From the NCBI RefSeq assembly GCF_015832195.1, contig NW_024037374.1, positions 5,185,331 to 5,249,330 of the forward strand: DNA of 64,000 bases, written 5' to 3'. This stretch comes from Motacilla alba alba. Taxonomy: Eukaryota; Chordata; Aves; Passeriformes; Motacillidae. Below the pieces are notes generated by a model. The model did not search any database, was not told where the DNA came from, and worked only from the letters and a program-made list of their open reading frames with translations. Positions 46,953 through 57,717 of this stretch are shown piece by piece (positions within the stretch are counted from its first letter, which is position 1; the number at the start of each line of letters is the position of its first letter). Made by a program: the position numbers and the translations under genes.

Positions 46953-47335
46953 TGTTTTCTCCTCATGGAGAAAAGCAGGGCACAGTTTTTCCCAAGAATA
47001 TTTCTGGGATTCACATTCTCTGAACATCTGAGAAAGAAAATACAATTCTTATCACTTGCTGTGCCTGTGTTGTGCAAAGTAGAATGGAATGTAGAGATTA
47101 TTTATGCAAAGTGAGGATGTTTTGTTCCCTTGGCCTATCAGGGCCAAGAGTGTGTCAGTGTCGGGACTGTCTGCTGACAGTCAAAGGGCAGACATGGACG
47201 AGGGGAGAGATGAGTGCATGGCAGATTCAGTTTTAGATGTATAGAATAATATAGTGTAATAAAGTATTTCATTAGCCTTCTGATAACGGAGTCAGATGTG
47301 TCATTTTCTCTCCCCTCGGAGGAATCACCCATGAT
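46953..47335 (+). mobile_element. Solo LTR, ERVK-like, plus orientation
   Basis: Starts TGTTTTCTCCTCATGGAG, carries TTGGCCTATCAGGGCCAAGAGTGTGTC, the inverted GACTGTCTGCTGACAGTC, GTAATAAAGTA and TAGCCTTCTGATAACGGAGTC, and fades after CTCTCCCCTCGGAGG. It aligns to 5,478-5,874 in opposite orientation. The 3' boundary is approximate and no target duplication is visible. Confidence 0.7.
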
Positions 47336-48039
47336 TTTCAATACAGGAAGAGTACCCCTTGACTTTGAGAAGCAAAACCTAGTGAACAAAAAAAAGATAG
47401 TCCCTTCTTTGAGACTCAAGATGACACATGTGTTGGGAGGGGGAAGAGGTGTGTGTGTGTGTGTGTGTGTGAATGGGAAGTGTACTCACCCACAAAATAG
47501 AGCCAATATTTAGTAACCAACATCTAGTAAGTGTGGATGTATCTCATTTCCTGATCTTTATTGATCTTTTTTTTTTCCAAAGGTTAATTTGCTTTTAAAG
47601 ATTATTTAGTCAGTTGAAAAATTCTTCTGTGTTTGTGTGAGAATAGAAATCTCTATAAAGCTTACTGTGTAAGGGCAATTCTTTGTACTAGATGATGAAT
47701 ATTTAGAATATGATTTTTCATCTGCATAAATAAATTTCTTTATTCTCGAAATATTTTTTATTCAAATTAGTAACTTTCAATATGTATTTTAAGAAGGTGT
47801 AAAAATTGAGATCATCATTTGCATCACAGAAATGCAAAGAAAATCCCTTAAAACCATCAATTCCATCATTTCAATTTTGTATTTTTGAATTTTCAAGATC
47901 TAACTCTAGCTCTCACTTTAAAGTCACTTTTAAATGCTCTGTCTTCACACAATTTTGTTATTTATCCATTTCTAAGCTTCAAAATGAAATTTAGGGAAGA
48001 GTCATTTACTGTAACTACTTCCCAGTTTGCAAATTGAGA
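47336..48039. other. Intergenic spacer with GT microsatellite
   Basis: A (GT)n run occupies about 47,449-47,471. The rest is AT-rich and unassigned. Confidence 0.6.
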
Positions 48040-49359
48040 GAAGGAAGGAAGGAATGAAGTGGCGTAGGGAAGTGGCCTTAGGAAGGAAGTGGCGGAAGTG
48101 GTGGAAGTGGCGGAAGGAAGTGGTGGAAGGAAGTGGCGGAAGGAAGGAAGGAAGTGGCGGAAGGAAGGAAGTGGCGGAAGGAAGGAAGTGGCGGAAGGAA
48201 GTGTCGGAAGTGTCAGAAGTGTCGGAAGTGGCGGAAGGAAGGAAGTGGCGGAAGGAAGGAAGGAAGTGTCGGAAGGAAGTGTCAGAAGGAAGTGTCGGAA
48301 GGAAGTGTCGGAAGGAAGTGTCGGAAGGAAGGAAGTGGCGGAAGGAAGTGGCGGAAGGAAGGAAGTGGCGGAAGGAAGGAAGTGGCGGAAGGAAGTGGCG
48401 GAAGTGTCAGAAGTGTCGGAAGTGGCGGAAGGAAGGAAGTGGCGGAAGGAAGGAAGGAAGTGTCGGAAGGAAGTGTCAGAAGGAAGTGTCGGAAGGAAGT
48501 GTCGGAAGGAAGTGTCGGAAGGAAGGAAGTGTCGGAAGGAAGTGGCGGAAGGAAGTGGCGGAAGGAAGGAAGTGGCGGAAGGAAGGAAGTGGTGGAAGGA
48601 AGTGGCGGAAGGAAGTGGCGGAAGGAAGTGTCGGAAGGAAGTGGCGGAAGGAAGGAAGTGTCGGAAGGAAGTGTCGGAAGGAAGTGGCGGAAGGAAGTGT
48701 CGGAAGGAAGGAAGGAAGGAAGGAAGGAAGGAAGGAAGGAAGGAAGGAAGGAAGTGTCGGAAGGAAGGAAGGAAGTGTCGGAAGGAAGTGTCGGAGGAAG
48801 TGTCGGAAGGAAGTGTCGGAAGGAAGGAAGGAAGGAAGGAAGGAAGGAAGGAAGGAAGGAAGGAAGGAAGGAAGGAAGGAAGGAAGGAAGGAAGGAAGGA
48901 AGGAAGGAAGGAAGGAAGGAAGGAAGTGTCGGAAGGAAGTGTCGGAAGGAAGGAAGGAAGTGTCGGAAGGAAGGAAGGAAGTGTCGGAAGGAAGTGTCGG
49001 AAGGAAGGATGGAAGGAAGGAAGGAAGGAAGTGTCGGAAGGAAGGAAGGAAGGAAGTGTCGGAAGGAAGGAAGGAAGGAAGGAAGTGGCGGAAGGAAGGA
49101 AGGAAGGAAGTGTCGGAAGGAAGTGTCGGAAGGAAGTGTCGGAAGGAAGTGTCGGAAGGAAGTGTCGGAAGGAAGGAAGGAAGGAAGTGTCGGAAGGAAG
49201 GAAGGAAGGAAGGAAGGAAGGAAGGAAGGAAGGAAGGAAGGAAGGAAGGAAGGAAGGAAGGAAGGAAGGAAGGAAGGAAGGAAGGAAGGAAGGAAGGAAG
49301 GAAGGAAGGAAGGAAGGAAGGAAGAAAAAGAGAGAGAGAGAGAGAAAGAAAGAAAGAAA

Positions 49360-49407
<48 letters not shown>

Positions 49408-49409
49408 AA

Positions 49410-49485
<76 letters not shown>

Positions 49486-49495
49486 AAAGAGGAAA
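48040..49495 (+). repeat. Compound purine satellite: GGAA with GTGGC/GTGTC interruptions, then GAAA
   Basis: About 1.45 kb, almost purely purine on the plus strand apart from T and C in GTGTC, GTGGC and GTCAG interruptions. From 48,040 to about 48,700 interruptions are frequent. Pure GGAA tracts dominate at about 48,710-48,755, 48,820-48,925 and 49,190-49,322. A short AG run (about 49,328-49,345) leads to GAAA units to about 49,490. A higher-order copy exists: the text from about 48,205 recurs 194 bp later with few changes. The open frames of 375-508 codons on both strands exist only because the repeat lacks stop codons. They encode low-complexity Gly/Arg/Lys/Glu or Ser/Phe/Leu/Pro repeats and are not genes. 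Confidence 0.95.
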
Positions 49496-49711
49496 GAAAA
49501 GAAATTCCCAAATATCAGAAATCTTAAAAATTATAAAACATTTGTGTGTATGATATTTAAGTGCCAGGACTGTTACTAGATCTAGTAATGCTAAATGGAA
49601 CATATATGTGAGACCAAAACAGTTGAACTCATTGGATGGCAGTTTCTCAGAATCAATAGTCTGCTCTTTCTATCTTAAACTACTTGCTGCTACTGCACAG
49701 AATGAATATTA
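49496..49711. other. Spacer, nothing recognised
   Basis: AT-rich sequence between the purine satellite and a CR1 fragment. Confidence 0.5.
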
Positions 49712-50145
49712 TAGAATAATAGAAAGGTTTGGGTTGGAAGGGACCTTAAAGTTCACCTAAATTCACCCCCCATGTCATTGGCAGGGACACCTTCCACTAG
49801 ACCGTGTTAAGCTGAAAGACCCATTCAACCTGGCCTCGAATACTTCCAGGAATGGGTCACCCACAACATGTTGCAGTGTCTCACAACCCTCCTGGCAAGG
49901 AATGTCCACCCAATATCCAAAAGGAACATATACTCTTCAGGTTTTAAAGCCATCCACACTTTTCCTGTCACAACATGCGCTTGTGTAGCTCATCTCCCTC
50001 CTTCTGGTAGGTTGCCTTCAACTAATGGAGGGCTGCTCTAATATTTGCCCAGAATCTGCTCTTCTCCAGGCTGAGAAAATGCCTACAGGACTCTGGCTTG
50101 ATGACCCCTGTGCTACACTGGGGGCTCAGACCATTCTTCTTCTTG
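49712..50145 (-). mobile_element. CR1 LINE 3' fragment
   Basis: Antisense CR1 landmarks in order: GGTTTGGGTTGGAAGGGACCTT, GGACACCTTCCACTAGACC, CAACCTGGCCT, and TGCTCTTCTCCAGGCTGA near 50,055. Diverged and non-coding. Adjacent on the left to the purine satellite by about 200 bp. Confidence 0.9.
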
Positions 50146-52129
50146 GAATTGTTGTGGCAAGCTCAGCCACTGTTGATTGTTCCTCATTGTGGTACAGGTA
50201 ATAAATAGTTGATTGTTTAAATAAAGACACACTTGAAACGATTAAGAGCTAAAATTTTAAGCAAAATTGATTTGAGAAAGATTCCTAAACCTGTTGCCCA
50301 TTACCCCAGCCTATCTATTGATTGTAAATGACATTCCTTGCAGATGTTATGATCCATGAACCAAAGCCAAGTGATGTATACTACTTAAGATAGATCTTAT
50401 ACCTGCTTCCTGGAAGATGTTCTTATTGTTCTAAAACAATCCTCTGAACATTAAGAACAGCAGAATATATCATGAAGTAAAATGCCTTTTAAGGAAACGG
50501 TTTGGGGGCTAGCACAGCAAGATCTCAGATATGAAGTGCCAGCTTAGTTCTCTGCCTCAGACAAGTGAAGCAATTCAGGAGTGTCCTCCTGTGAACACAG
50601 TTGACAGATCTTTCTGCACAATAGTTAACAACCAGCATCAGAAATGTGTGCAAAAAAAATCCTAGCCACTACAAGTTTGCCATCCATGAGTGGTAGGCAA
50701 CTCAGACTCATAGCAGTGGTTTTGCTGTTGTGCCTGTTGGAATAGCCAGAAAAGAAGGAGGAAAAATATTTTTTCCATCTAGTTTATTTCAGTATTGGTA
50801 CAAAGACTATTTTCCTACCCTCAGGAGACAGCAGAAACTGTCAACAACTGAAATGATTTGGAATTGCAAATGATCTGGATCACAACTATTTCTTTTCAAA
50901 TCAAATTTTAAATGTGAGTCATAACTATAAAACAGATCAAGCTATTTAAAGATGAATGTACTATGCATACTAAAATATTCCCAGAGATACCTATTGTGTC
51001 CTAAGTCTGTTTAAAAGTCTAGAATTCCTGGTAAAAAACTTGTACACAACTGAGGTACCTAAATGATATTATCTTTTCAGATTAATTCTACTCTTCTGTC
51101 TCACCACCTCTACCAATTGATTTCTGTAAGTCCTTAGAAAACAGGAATTTACCTTTTTAGTTCTATTAAAAAATTACAGTGACAAGAGATATTTGCACTC
51201 CCTATATTCTGAAAAGCCTGAACATCAAGCCTTAAGAACTTTATCTTGAATTTTATATCAAACTAAATTTTAAAGGAGTACCAGAGAGAATGTGAGCCTC
51301 AAGCAAAAGAATTGAGGCTTCTAATTCTTCTATTGTCTTCTTACTTCCCTATGACAAGAACTGGGAAAGAGACTAGATTTGAGTTAGCAGCTGTTGGACA
51401 TTTGCACATACTCTTCCACTAAAGAAGAGCTCCAGGATGGCTTTCTGGCCCTCCCTCCACAAGCTGCAGCTTCCTTCAAGGCACATTCACCTGCTGGGGC
51501 ATGGAGCCCTCCACGGGCTGCAGTGTAGGTATGTGTTCCTCCGCGGTTCTCCAGGGACTGCTGGGAGACAACCCTGCTTCACTCCAGGGACTGCGGAGAA
51601 TTCTCTGCTCTGTCAAGCGGAGCACCTCCTCCTCCTTCTTGTCTCACTTTAGTACCACAGAGCTACTTCTCATACTCTTTTCTTTCCCTCACTTGTCACT
51701 GCCTAGTCATATCTTTTGTGCTTTTTACAATAGATTTTCATGGAGACTGATGGGCTCAGTTGCAAAAATGGGTCTTGCTAGAAAATTACATGCTATACAA
51801 AACCATGGTTTTATAGAAAAGAATAGTGGAAGTACAAATCTACTGCTAAAGAATGTGAAAATTGACAATGCTTCATTGTAATATGTCCCTCATTTTGCCT
51901 TCTTTCTCCTTAAGATCTGGAAAGAATACTGGGCATAAGACAGTGTTGTTTCAAGGAAAAGACTTTTTTAGGACAACAGGGTGCATGTTCAAATTTTTGA
52001 GAAAATGGAGAAAAGGCACTTGGTCTTTTGTGAGAAATATCATTAGCCAGTAGTGACAAATTCTGACCAGCAAAAGCAGATCCAAATCTGGGAGACCAAG
52101 CAATATACCTTGAGTGGCGCCAGGACAGA
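50146..52129. other. Intergenic DNA, nothing recognised
   Basis: No exon chain. A 126-codon plus-strand frame at 51,501-51,881 lies in a slightly GC-richer patch without family resemblance. Confidence 0.5.
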
Positions 52130-52786
52130 ACCATAGAGTTGTAGAATCAGTTGAACTGGAAAGGGTCCATCAGGATCATCAAGTCCAACTCCTGGCCCTG
52201 CACGGGACCATCCTCGAGAAGCACACCATATGCCTGAGAGCAATGTCCAGAAGCTTCTTGAACTCAGACAGGCATGATACTGTGACCACTCCCTGGAGAG
52301 ACTCTTCCAGCACCCAGCCATCCTCTGGTTAAAAAATCTGATATCCTGATATCCCACCTAAACCTGCACTGACTCAGCTGCATGCCATTTCCTCGAGTCC
52401 TGTCCTTGTAGACCTCATTTGAGCACTTTCTAATCCCTTCATGTCTTTTTTCATTGTGGGACCCAAAACTGCCCCCAGGCACTCAAGGTGAGGCTGCCTC
52501 AGAGCAGAGCAGAGCAGAGCAGAGCAGAGCAGAGCAGGACAATCCCCTCCCTTGTCCAGCTGGCGATGCTGTGCCTGATGCACCCCAGGAAAAGCTTGAC
52601 CCTCCTGGCTGCCAGGGCACTGCTGACTCGCATTCAGCTTGCCATTGGCCAGGACTCTGGGTCCCTTTCTGCAGGGCTTCTCTGCAGCCTCTTGCTTCCT
52701 AGTCTATACACACACCAGGATTGCCCTGTCCCAGGTGCTGAATTCAGCACTTGGCCTTGTTCAACTCCGTGTGGTTGGCGATTGCC
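52130..52786 (-). mobile_element. CR1 LINE fragment, 3' part of an interrupted copy
   Basis: Antisense CR1 text from the 3' region (GGAAAGGGTCCATCAGGATCATCAAGTCC-type) inward to TTGGCCTTGTTCAACTCC. It contains an AGAGC microsatellite at 52,501-52,537. It stops at ATTGCC (52,781-52,786), where an LTR is inserted, and resumes at 53,357. Confidence 0.9.
52501..52537 (+). repeat. (AGAGC)n microsatellite
   Basis: Seven perfect AGAGC units within the CR1 fragment. The equivalent position in CR1 antisense sequence normally has one or two such words, so this is a local expansion. Confidence 0.9.
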
Positions 52787-53356
52787 TGTGGGAATCGCCT
52801 GTGGGAATCCTTAAAATTCGAGGGTTCTGGGAAAGCTGCAAAAGGCAGGCCTTAGAGACAGCAGAACTGTGATTGGAGCTAAGCAGTAGTCATAAGATTT
52901 GTCAGCAGAAAATTATAGAAGTAGACAAATAGAGCAATGGTCTGTGGAGCAACGCTTGTCTAGAATAACTCCTTAAGTTACAGAAAGTCTATCTAGTGAG
53001 ATGTTAGGAAGTTCTAAGCTTAATAATGGAGCTCTGTGCATTGTATCTTAGGGCTTACAAGCAGGTATTTTATTCAAAATCAGCAAGCATTGTTTTAACC
53101 AAAGGTACGTGTGCTTACAGTGATAGGATAGAACTACTGTCAATATGCTTTTGCTTTGTGTGATTGGTCAAGAAACTTTTAAAGTAAGTTGTAACATGAA
53201 GTTCTTTGTCTGCTGCCAGGGACGTGAGCTGCTGGCATCTTCCCATTGTCATAACCATGTAATGAGACTGATGCTGGAAAATACAACAGCTTGAGATGCC
53301 TTCCCCAGCAGTCCTGTCCCATCCGTAATTTGTACATACACCCCTAGCTGGTGATA
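52787..53356 (+). mobile_element. Solo LTR nested in a CR1 copy, 6-bp target duplication
   Basis: A 570-bp element starting TGTGGGAATC and ending CTAGCTGGTGATA. ATTGCC flanks it on both sides (52,781-52,786 and 53,357-53,362) and CR1 sequence is continuous across the two flanks, which fixes both boundaries. The first 13 bp are tandemly duplicated across the junction (GCCTGTGGGAATC at 52,784 and 52,797). It is related in its termini to 41,697-42,234. Strand is taken from the TG start. Confidence 0.8.
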
Positions 53357-53530
53357 ATTGCCCGTCTCTCTTATTTGTCAAGATCTCTCTGCAGGGTCTC
53401 TCTGTCCTCAAGGGAGTTAGCTCACAGCTCCTCCCAATTTAGTGTCTTTGGCAAACTTGCTTAATATTCCTTCAAGTCCCATGTCCAGGTTGTTAAAAAA
53501 AAGTTGAAGAGAACTGGCCCAAGGATGCTA
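53357..53530 (-). mobile_element. CR1 LINE fragment, 5' part of the interrupted copy
   Basis: Antisense CR1 continues after the LTR: CTCTGCAGGGTCTCTCTGTCC, TTTGGCAAACTTGCTTAATATTCC, CATGTCCAGGTTGTT, GAACTGGCCCAAGGATGC. This corresponds to reverse-transcriptase-region sequence. Confidence 0.85.
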
Positions 53531-56229
53531 CTGTCTTAGCCACTGAAATTAGCGCTTCATACTTATTGTTCCTCAGTGCAGAAATCACAACAAATGTCTT
53601 CTTCATTTCTTTTATATCCATGCAGATATCTTTGCTTATGCTCATGCTTTTTAGCCCAACAGCAGCTGACATGACATTTACACACACAGCAACAGCACAC
53701 TTTTCCTACTGTTACTAGACTTAATACTTCTGCAATCTGTGAAATTGCAACTAAATTCAGATCTGCAGCACGTCTCACAAAAACAGTAAAATGTCCTCAG
53801 AAGAAGAGAAAACTTTGCTGCACACTCTGTAAGACTGCAGAATATATGATAATGAGTTAACATCACAATAATTTAAGCACAGACCCTATACTTTATCAGG
53901 GAAAAAATTAAAAGAAGAGCTATCTTATGCAGCAACATATCTGAGAAACAAAAAAATTAGGATCTTCCAAACTGTTCCTTGCAGTAGAAATGTGCTTGCA
54001 AAAATACAGAAGATAAAAGATGTGGTTTTGAAAGGCCATATCCTTGCTAAGCTAATTTGGATCTCATCCTGTAGATGAAAGATCAAGGAGCTCAAAGTGG
54101 ACATAGGGAGGCACATCCAGATAATGAGATATAGCAAAGCATTTTTAAAGACAATTAAGCATTCTGGTGGACTGGGCAGTTAGGTTAAATCTGCCACATT
54201 CACTCACTTTCAGGGACTGAATTGTGGAGTGCTAAACCATATCTGCTGCTGTATAAAATAAAAGAGATCCATCCCGATTGTATGGTGAGTGTGAACACTC
54301 TCACTCTCTATTCTAAAACACTTCATAAGATATAAACCAGTCTTAGTAACAAAATGAAATAAAGCAGTTATACCATCTTGAATGGGAAAATATGTCCAAA
54401 ATATTTTTTTCCTTTTTTTTTTTTTTAATCCCACAACATGTAAATCATAACTTCAACCATTCTGGAATGCTTTCAACAGATGAACCCAGCATAGTATTTT
54501 TATTACAGGCTCGTGCCCCTTACATGCTTCATTACAGTTTTGGAATGTACACTCCACAGTCATTAGTGGTTTTTTATCTCTTTTCCCAGAGACAACTTTC
54601 AAAGGACTACTTAACCCCTACAAATTATAATTTCTCAGGTTTCTCAAAGCTTTTTGAGAAGGTTGTTTTGGTGTTTTCTTTTTTTTTATTGCATCATTCC
54701 TAATGGCTTCAGACCTACTACAAGCAGAAGTTAAAAATAAATCTTATCTTAAAGAGACTGTTAAAGCTAATGACCTGCCAATCTTGGTATTTGTATCTTT
54801 CTAAATCCTTTTACTTTCAAGGTTGCCTTCCTGAATCCTCAGTTTAATTAGAAAGCATTGTGTTTATAAAACAGACCCAGTTCAATTGCTTCAGCAAATT
54901 CAACTTTATTTTATATGATTGTACTTAAAGTAATCTTGTTTCATTTAAAAATTAAAAGTATAGATTTGACATCATAGGTGACCCTTTCATCTGTCTGAAC
55001 TGTATTTCATAGTTTGAGTTTCTCAGTTGCTTCAAATAAGGACAGATTCTTTTCAATTCACATAGCATGCTATCTGAAGATCTCCTGTCTGCTTTCTTCA
55101 CTTGCTTTAATGGGAAGACAAGGGAAATACATTCTGAATGTTATCTTTTATAGTCTACTTTTACCTACCAGTGTGCTTATATCTACTAGAACTGATTTCA
55201 CCTTGAAAGAACGGATCAGAAAATCTATTTACTAAAATGGCCAAAAAGAATGTACAACATTTAGAATTGAGAAAAAAACAAACAAACAAACAAACCCAAA
55301 ACCAAACATCAAAACTTCAGAGCAATATCATTCTAGAGAATGCCATGTATCTATGAAAAGTACAAAAAACTTATATTTTCAAATGCACTTACAAATCACC
55401 ATTTTGCATGTTTTTGTGTTTGAAAGCCCTGGCACTTATCTGATTCCTTTTTGAGCTAGTTCAGCTCATTAATCTGGTAAGAAAGAAGTTAAAAATAAAC
55501 AGAAAAACCTATGGGGAACCAGATGCCACTTCAGCCATGTAGTAGTAAAGCGCTAGGTCAGCCTTCTGTGTTGTAGAAATATGTCTGTCATATGTGAAGA
55601 TCAATGCATAGCACTATCTTATTTTAAACTTTCTCTTTGCTACTGGCGACATGAATCATCAAGATGGTTTAAAACAAAACAACACCCAGCCCTCTAAGGT
55701 ACTCCCCAAACTATTGCAATGGAATAACTTTATCAAGTGAAGAGCTTGCTATGCAAAACCTGAACATGATGTCAAGAATGCTTTGTTGTGGATTGCCATT
55801 GTTTGGGATCATTTATCCCTTACCCTACCATGTAGGTATAGGAAAATATTAAGTAGCCGCAAGATTTTTACAGCTGCTCCTGTATTTTGGGATAGTAAGG
55901 ATTTAGAGTAGTAAACAAAACTGTGGTGAGTTTTACTATTGACTTTATTGCTTTTTCACTTTGATTTAACTGCTTTGCATTTCAACTTACCCATCAGTAT
56001 ATTGAGAAGAATAATATCTTTCTTCCTGCCCAAAAGATGTTTTGTTATGCCTGTGATGTCACAGACTTAAACACAAAAAACATTGTGATTGAAAGGAAGT
56101 ACTGGCATGCCACAAGGTAACTGTAGTGAGCTGTGTTTCCTCTTCAGCTTCACTGTGATTGTAGAAATTTAATTAGCAGTTCCAAAACTTTGTCTTAGCA
56201 TAGTCTGGTGACATATCTCAATAGAGAAT
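53531..56229. other. Intergenic DNA, nothing recognised
   Basis: AT-rich, with an AAAC microsatellite near 55,273-55,296. Short frames only. Confidence 0.5.
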
Positions 56230-56905
56230 TGTCCTAGGGTGACTTTATGATGCTTGTATCCCCAGTTATCTGTTCTGTTAATGCTGGATATTATATTCTG
56301 TGCTTTCAAGACTGGTTCTGAGAGCGAAGGCAGGGAGAAGAAGAAGCACAGAGTTTGTTATCAGAGACTGCACTCACTCCTCTAAAAGCAGCACTCCTCC
56401 ACATTCTGTGCTGGACTGGGTTGTCTGGGCATGGACTGAGCAGAACAGAGTGCTTCTTTGCTTTTTTGGTTAGTGTAGCTAGCTGAGGCAGAGAAGTTTT
56501 CCCTGGACTGGGTTTTTTTTTTTTTCTTTCCCTTTTCTTGGAACTGTTTGAACCTGCTCCATACTGGGACCTGGGGAGCACCGAGAGCTTGCACTTTGTG
56601 ACCTACTTGGGCCTACTCTGGGCAGCGGGCTTTCCCAGTGCCGGAGGGATTGATAACAGAGCGACCATCCACAGGAGAGACTTTCTGAATTTGTCATCTC
56701 TTCAGAGCAGCGAATGAGTTTTATCATCTGGTATTGTTCATTTTTTGTGCTGGGGAGTGCTTTGCCTGTTAAATAAACAGTTTTTTTCCACTTGTCTCCG
56801 AGGAAATTTTTCCCAAACCAGTTGGGGGGAGGGGCCGTGTGGGTGGGCTTTCTGGGGGGGCCCCCTTTTGGAGGTTTTCTCTCAAATTTGCCCTAAACCA
56901 GGAAG
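56230..56905 (+). mobile_element. Solo LTR, family shared with 11,752
   Basis: Starts TGTCCTAGGGTGACTTTATG, a recognisable bird LTR opening, with GGATATTATATTC as a possible TATA region, AATAAACAG at 56,772 and an end TTTGCCCTAAACCAGGA near 56,905 where the expected terminal CA is mutated. It is followed within about 20 bp by a CR1 3' fragment. The minus-strand frames across it are artefacts. Confidence 0.8.
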
Positions 56906-56920
56906 GCAGGATGTGCAACT

Positions 56921-57000
56921 TAGAGAATTATGGAATCACTTTTGTTGGAAAAGACCTTTAAGAACATTGGGTCTAAATGTAATTAGCAAATCCAACCATA
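56921..57000 (-). mobile_element. Short CR1 3' fragment
   Basis: TAGAGAATTATGGAATCAC and GTTGGAAAAGACCTTTAAGAACAT are antisense CR1 3'-end text. Only about 80 bp can be recognised. Confidence 0.75.
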
Positions 57001-57429
57001 AAGAAATGTTTTGCTGTTTGAAGAGAACATGGTTTATCTGGTAAGCTTTGCAAGTATTTGTGTCATCACAAGCACACATGTCGAATGCATTAGATGCAAT
57101 ATAATAAGAAACCTGTGTAAATCAACAGAATTATCTCAGGGTAGGATATTTGCATAGTTCATCCTTCTTCCTGACTTCTTCAAATGAATTATTTTTATAA
57201 AGTAATGATTGGAATTGTTACTCTTTTGGCAGTTCTTAGTCTATTACTGACATTTTTGGCATATGAATGTCAAATAGGTTAATTCCCCTAGTTTTTCAGA
57301 TAAAGACACAGACTTAGTGTTGCTTAAGCTGGAGGCAGAAATATTTAAATCCTCCAGCCTCCTTCTTAGTAACTAATTTGTATTACAAAATCAGTGCACA
57401 ATCTTGTCCCTTAAGGTCCAGCTGTCAGT
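57001..57429. other. Spacer, nothing recognised
   Basis: AT-rich sequence up to the start of the CR1 5' region. Confidence 0.5.
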
Positions 57430-57717
57430 CAGTCTGAGCATTGTGACTCAGTGAGGAGCAAGGGGTGGAGCTTCCTGTGTTGCTGCTGAGAGGCTGATTA
57501 TAAGAGGTCTCTGGGGAGCGCGGCGACCCGGAGCGCGGCGGACAGGAGTAGGCAAACAGGGGTGTGGTGAGTCTTTGGGGTGTGTACAAGGCAGTTTGCG
57601 CGGCAGTTCGCGCAGGCAGGGCAAACAGGCAGCGACGCCAGCTGTCTTGCTAGTAAGAAGTCCTCCGTGCTATTTGAGGTTCTTCCGCTGCCTGGTCGTG
57701 TTTGAGGTCTGTTAGTA
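57430..57717 (+). promoter_or_regulatory. CR1 5' UTR and internal promoter region
   Basis: GC- and CpG-rich (GGAGCGCGGCGACCCGGAGCGCGGCG at about 57,515-57,540, then GCGCGGCAGTTCGCGCAGG). It precedes the ORF1 ATG at 57,718. LINE promoters are internal and located here by analogy. Confidence 0.6.

Noticed and set aside
48027..49603. Open frames of 375-508 codons on both strands
   Set aside because: They lie wholly in the GGAA/GTGTC/GAAA satellite, are open in several frames at once, and encode only low-complexity repeats. The repeat simply lacks stop codons.
56222..56928. TAGAGAAT on both sides of the 56,230 LTR as an 8-bp target duplication
   Set aside because: The right copy belongs to CR1 3'-end sequence and lies about 15 bp beyond the expected LTR end, so the match is probably accidental.
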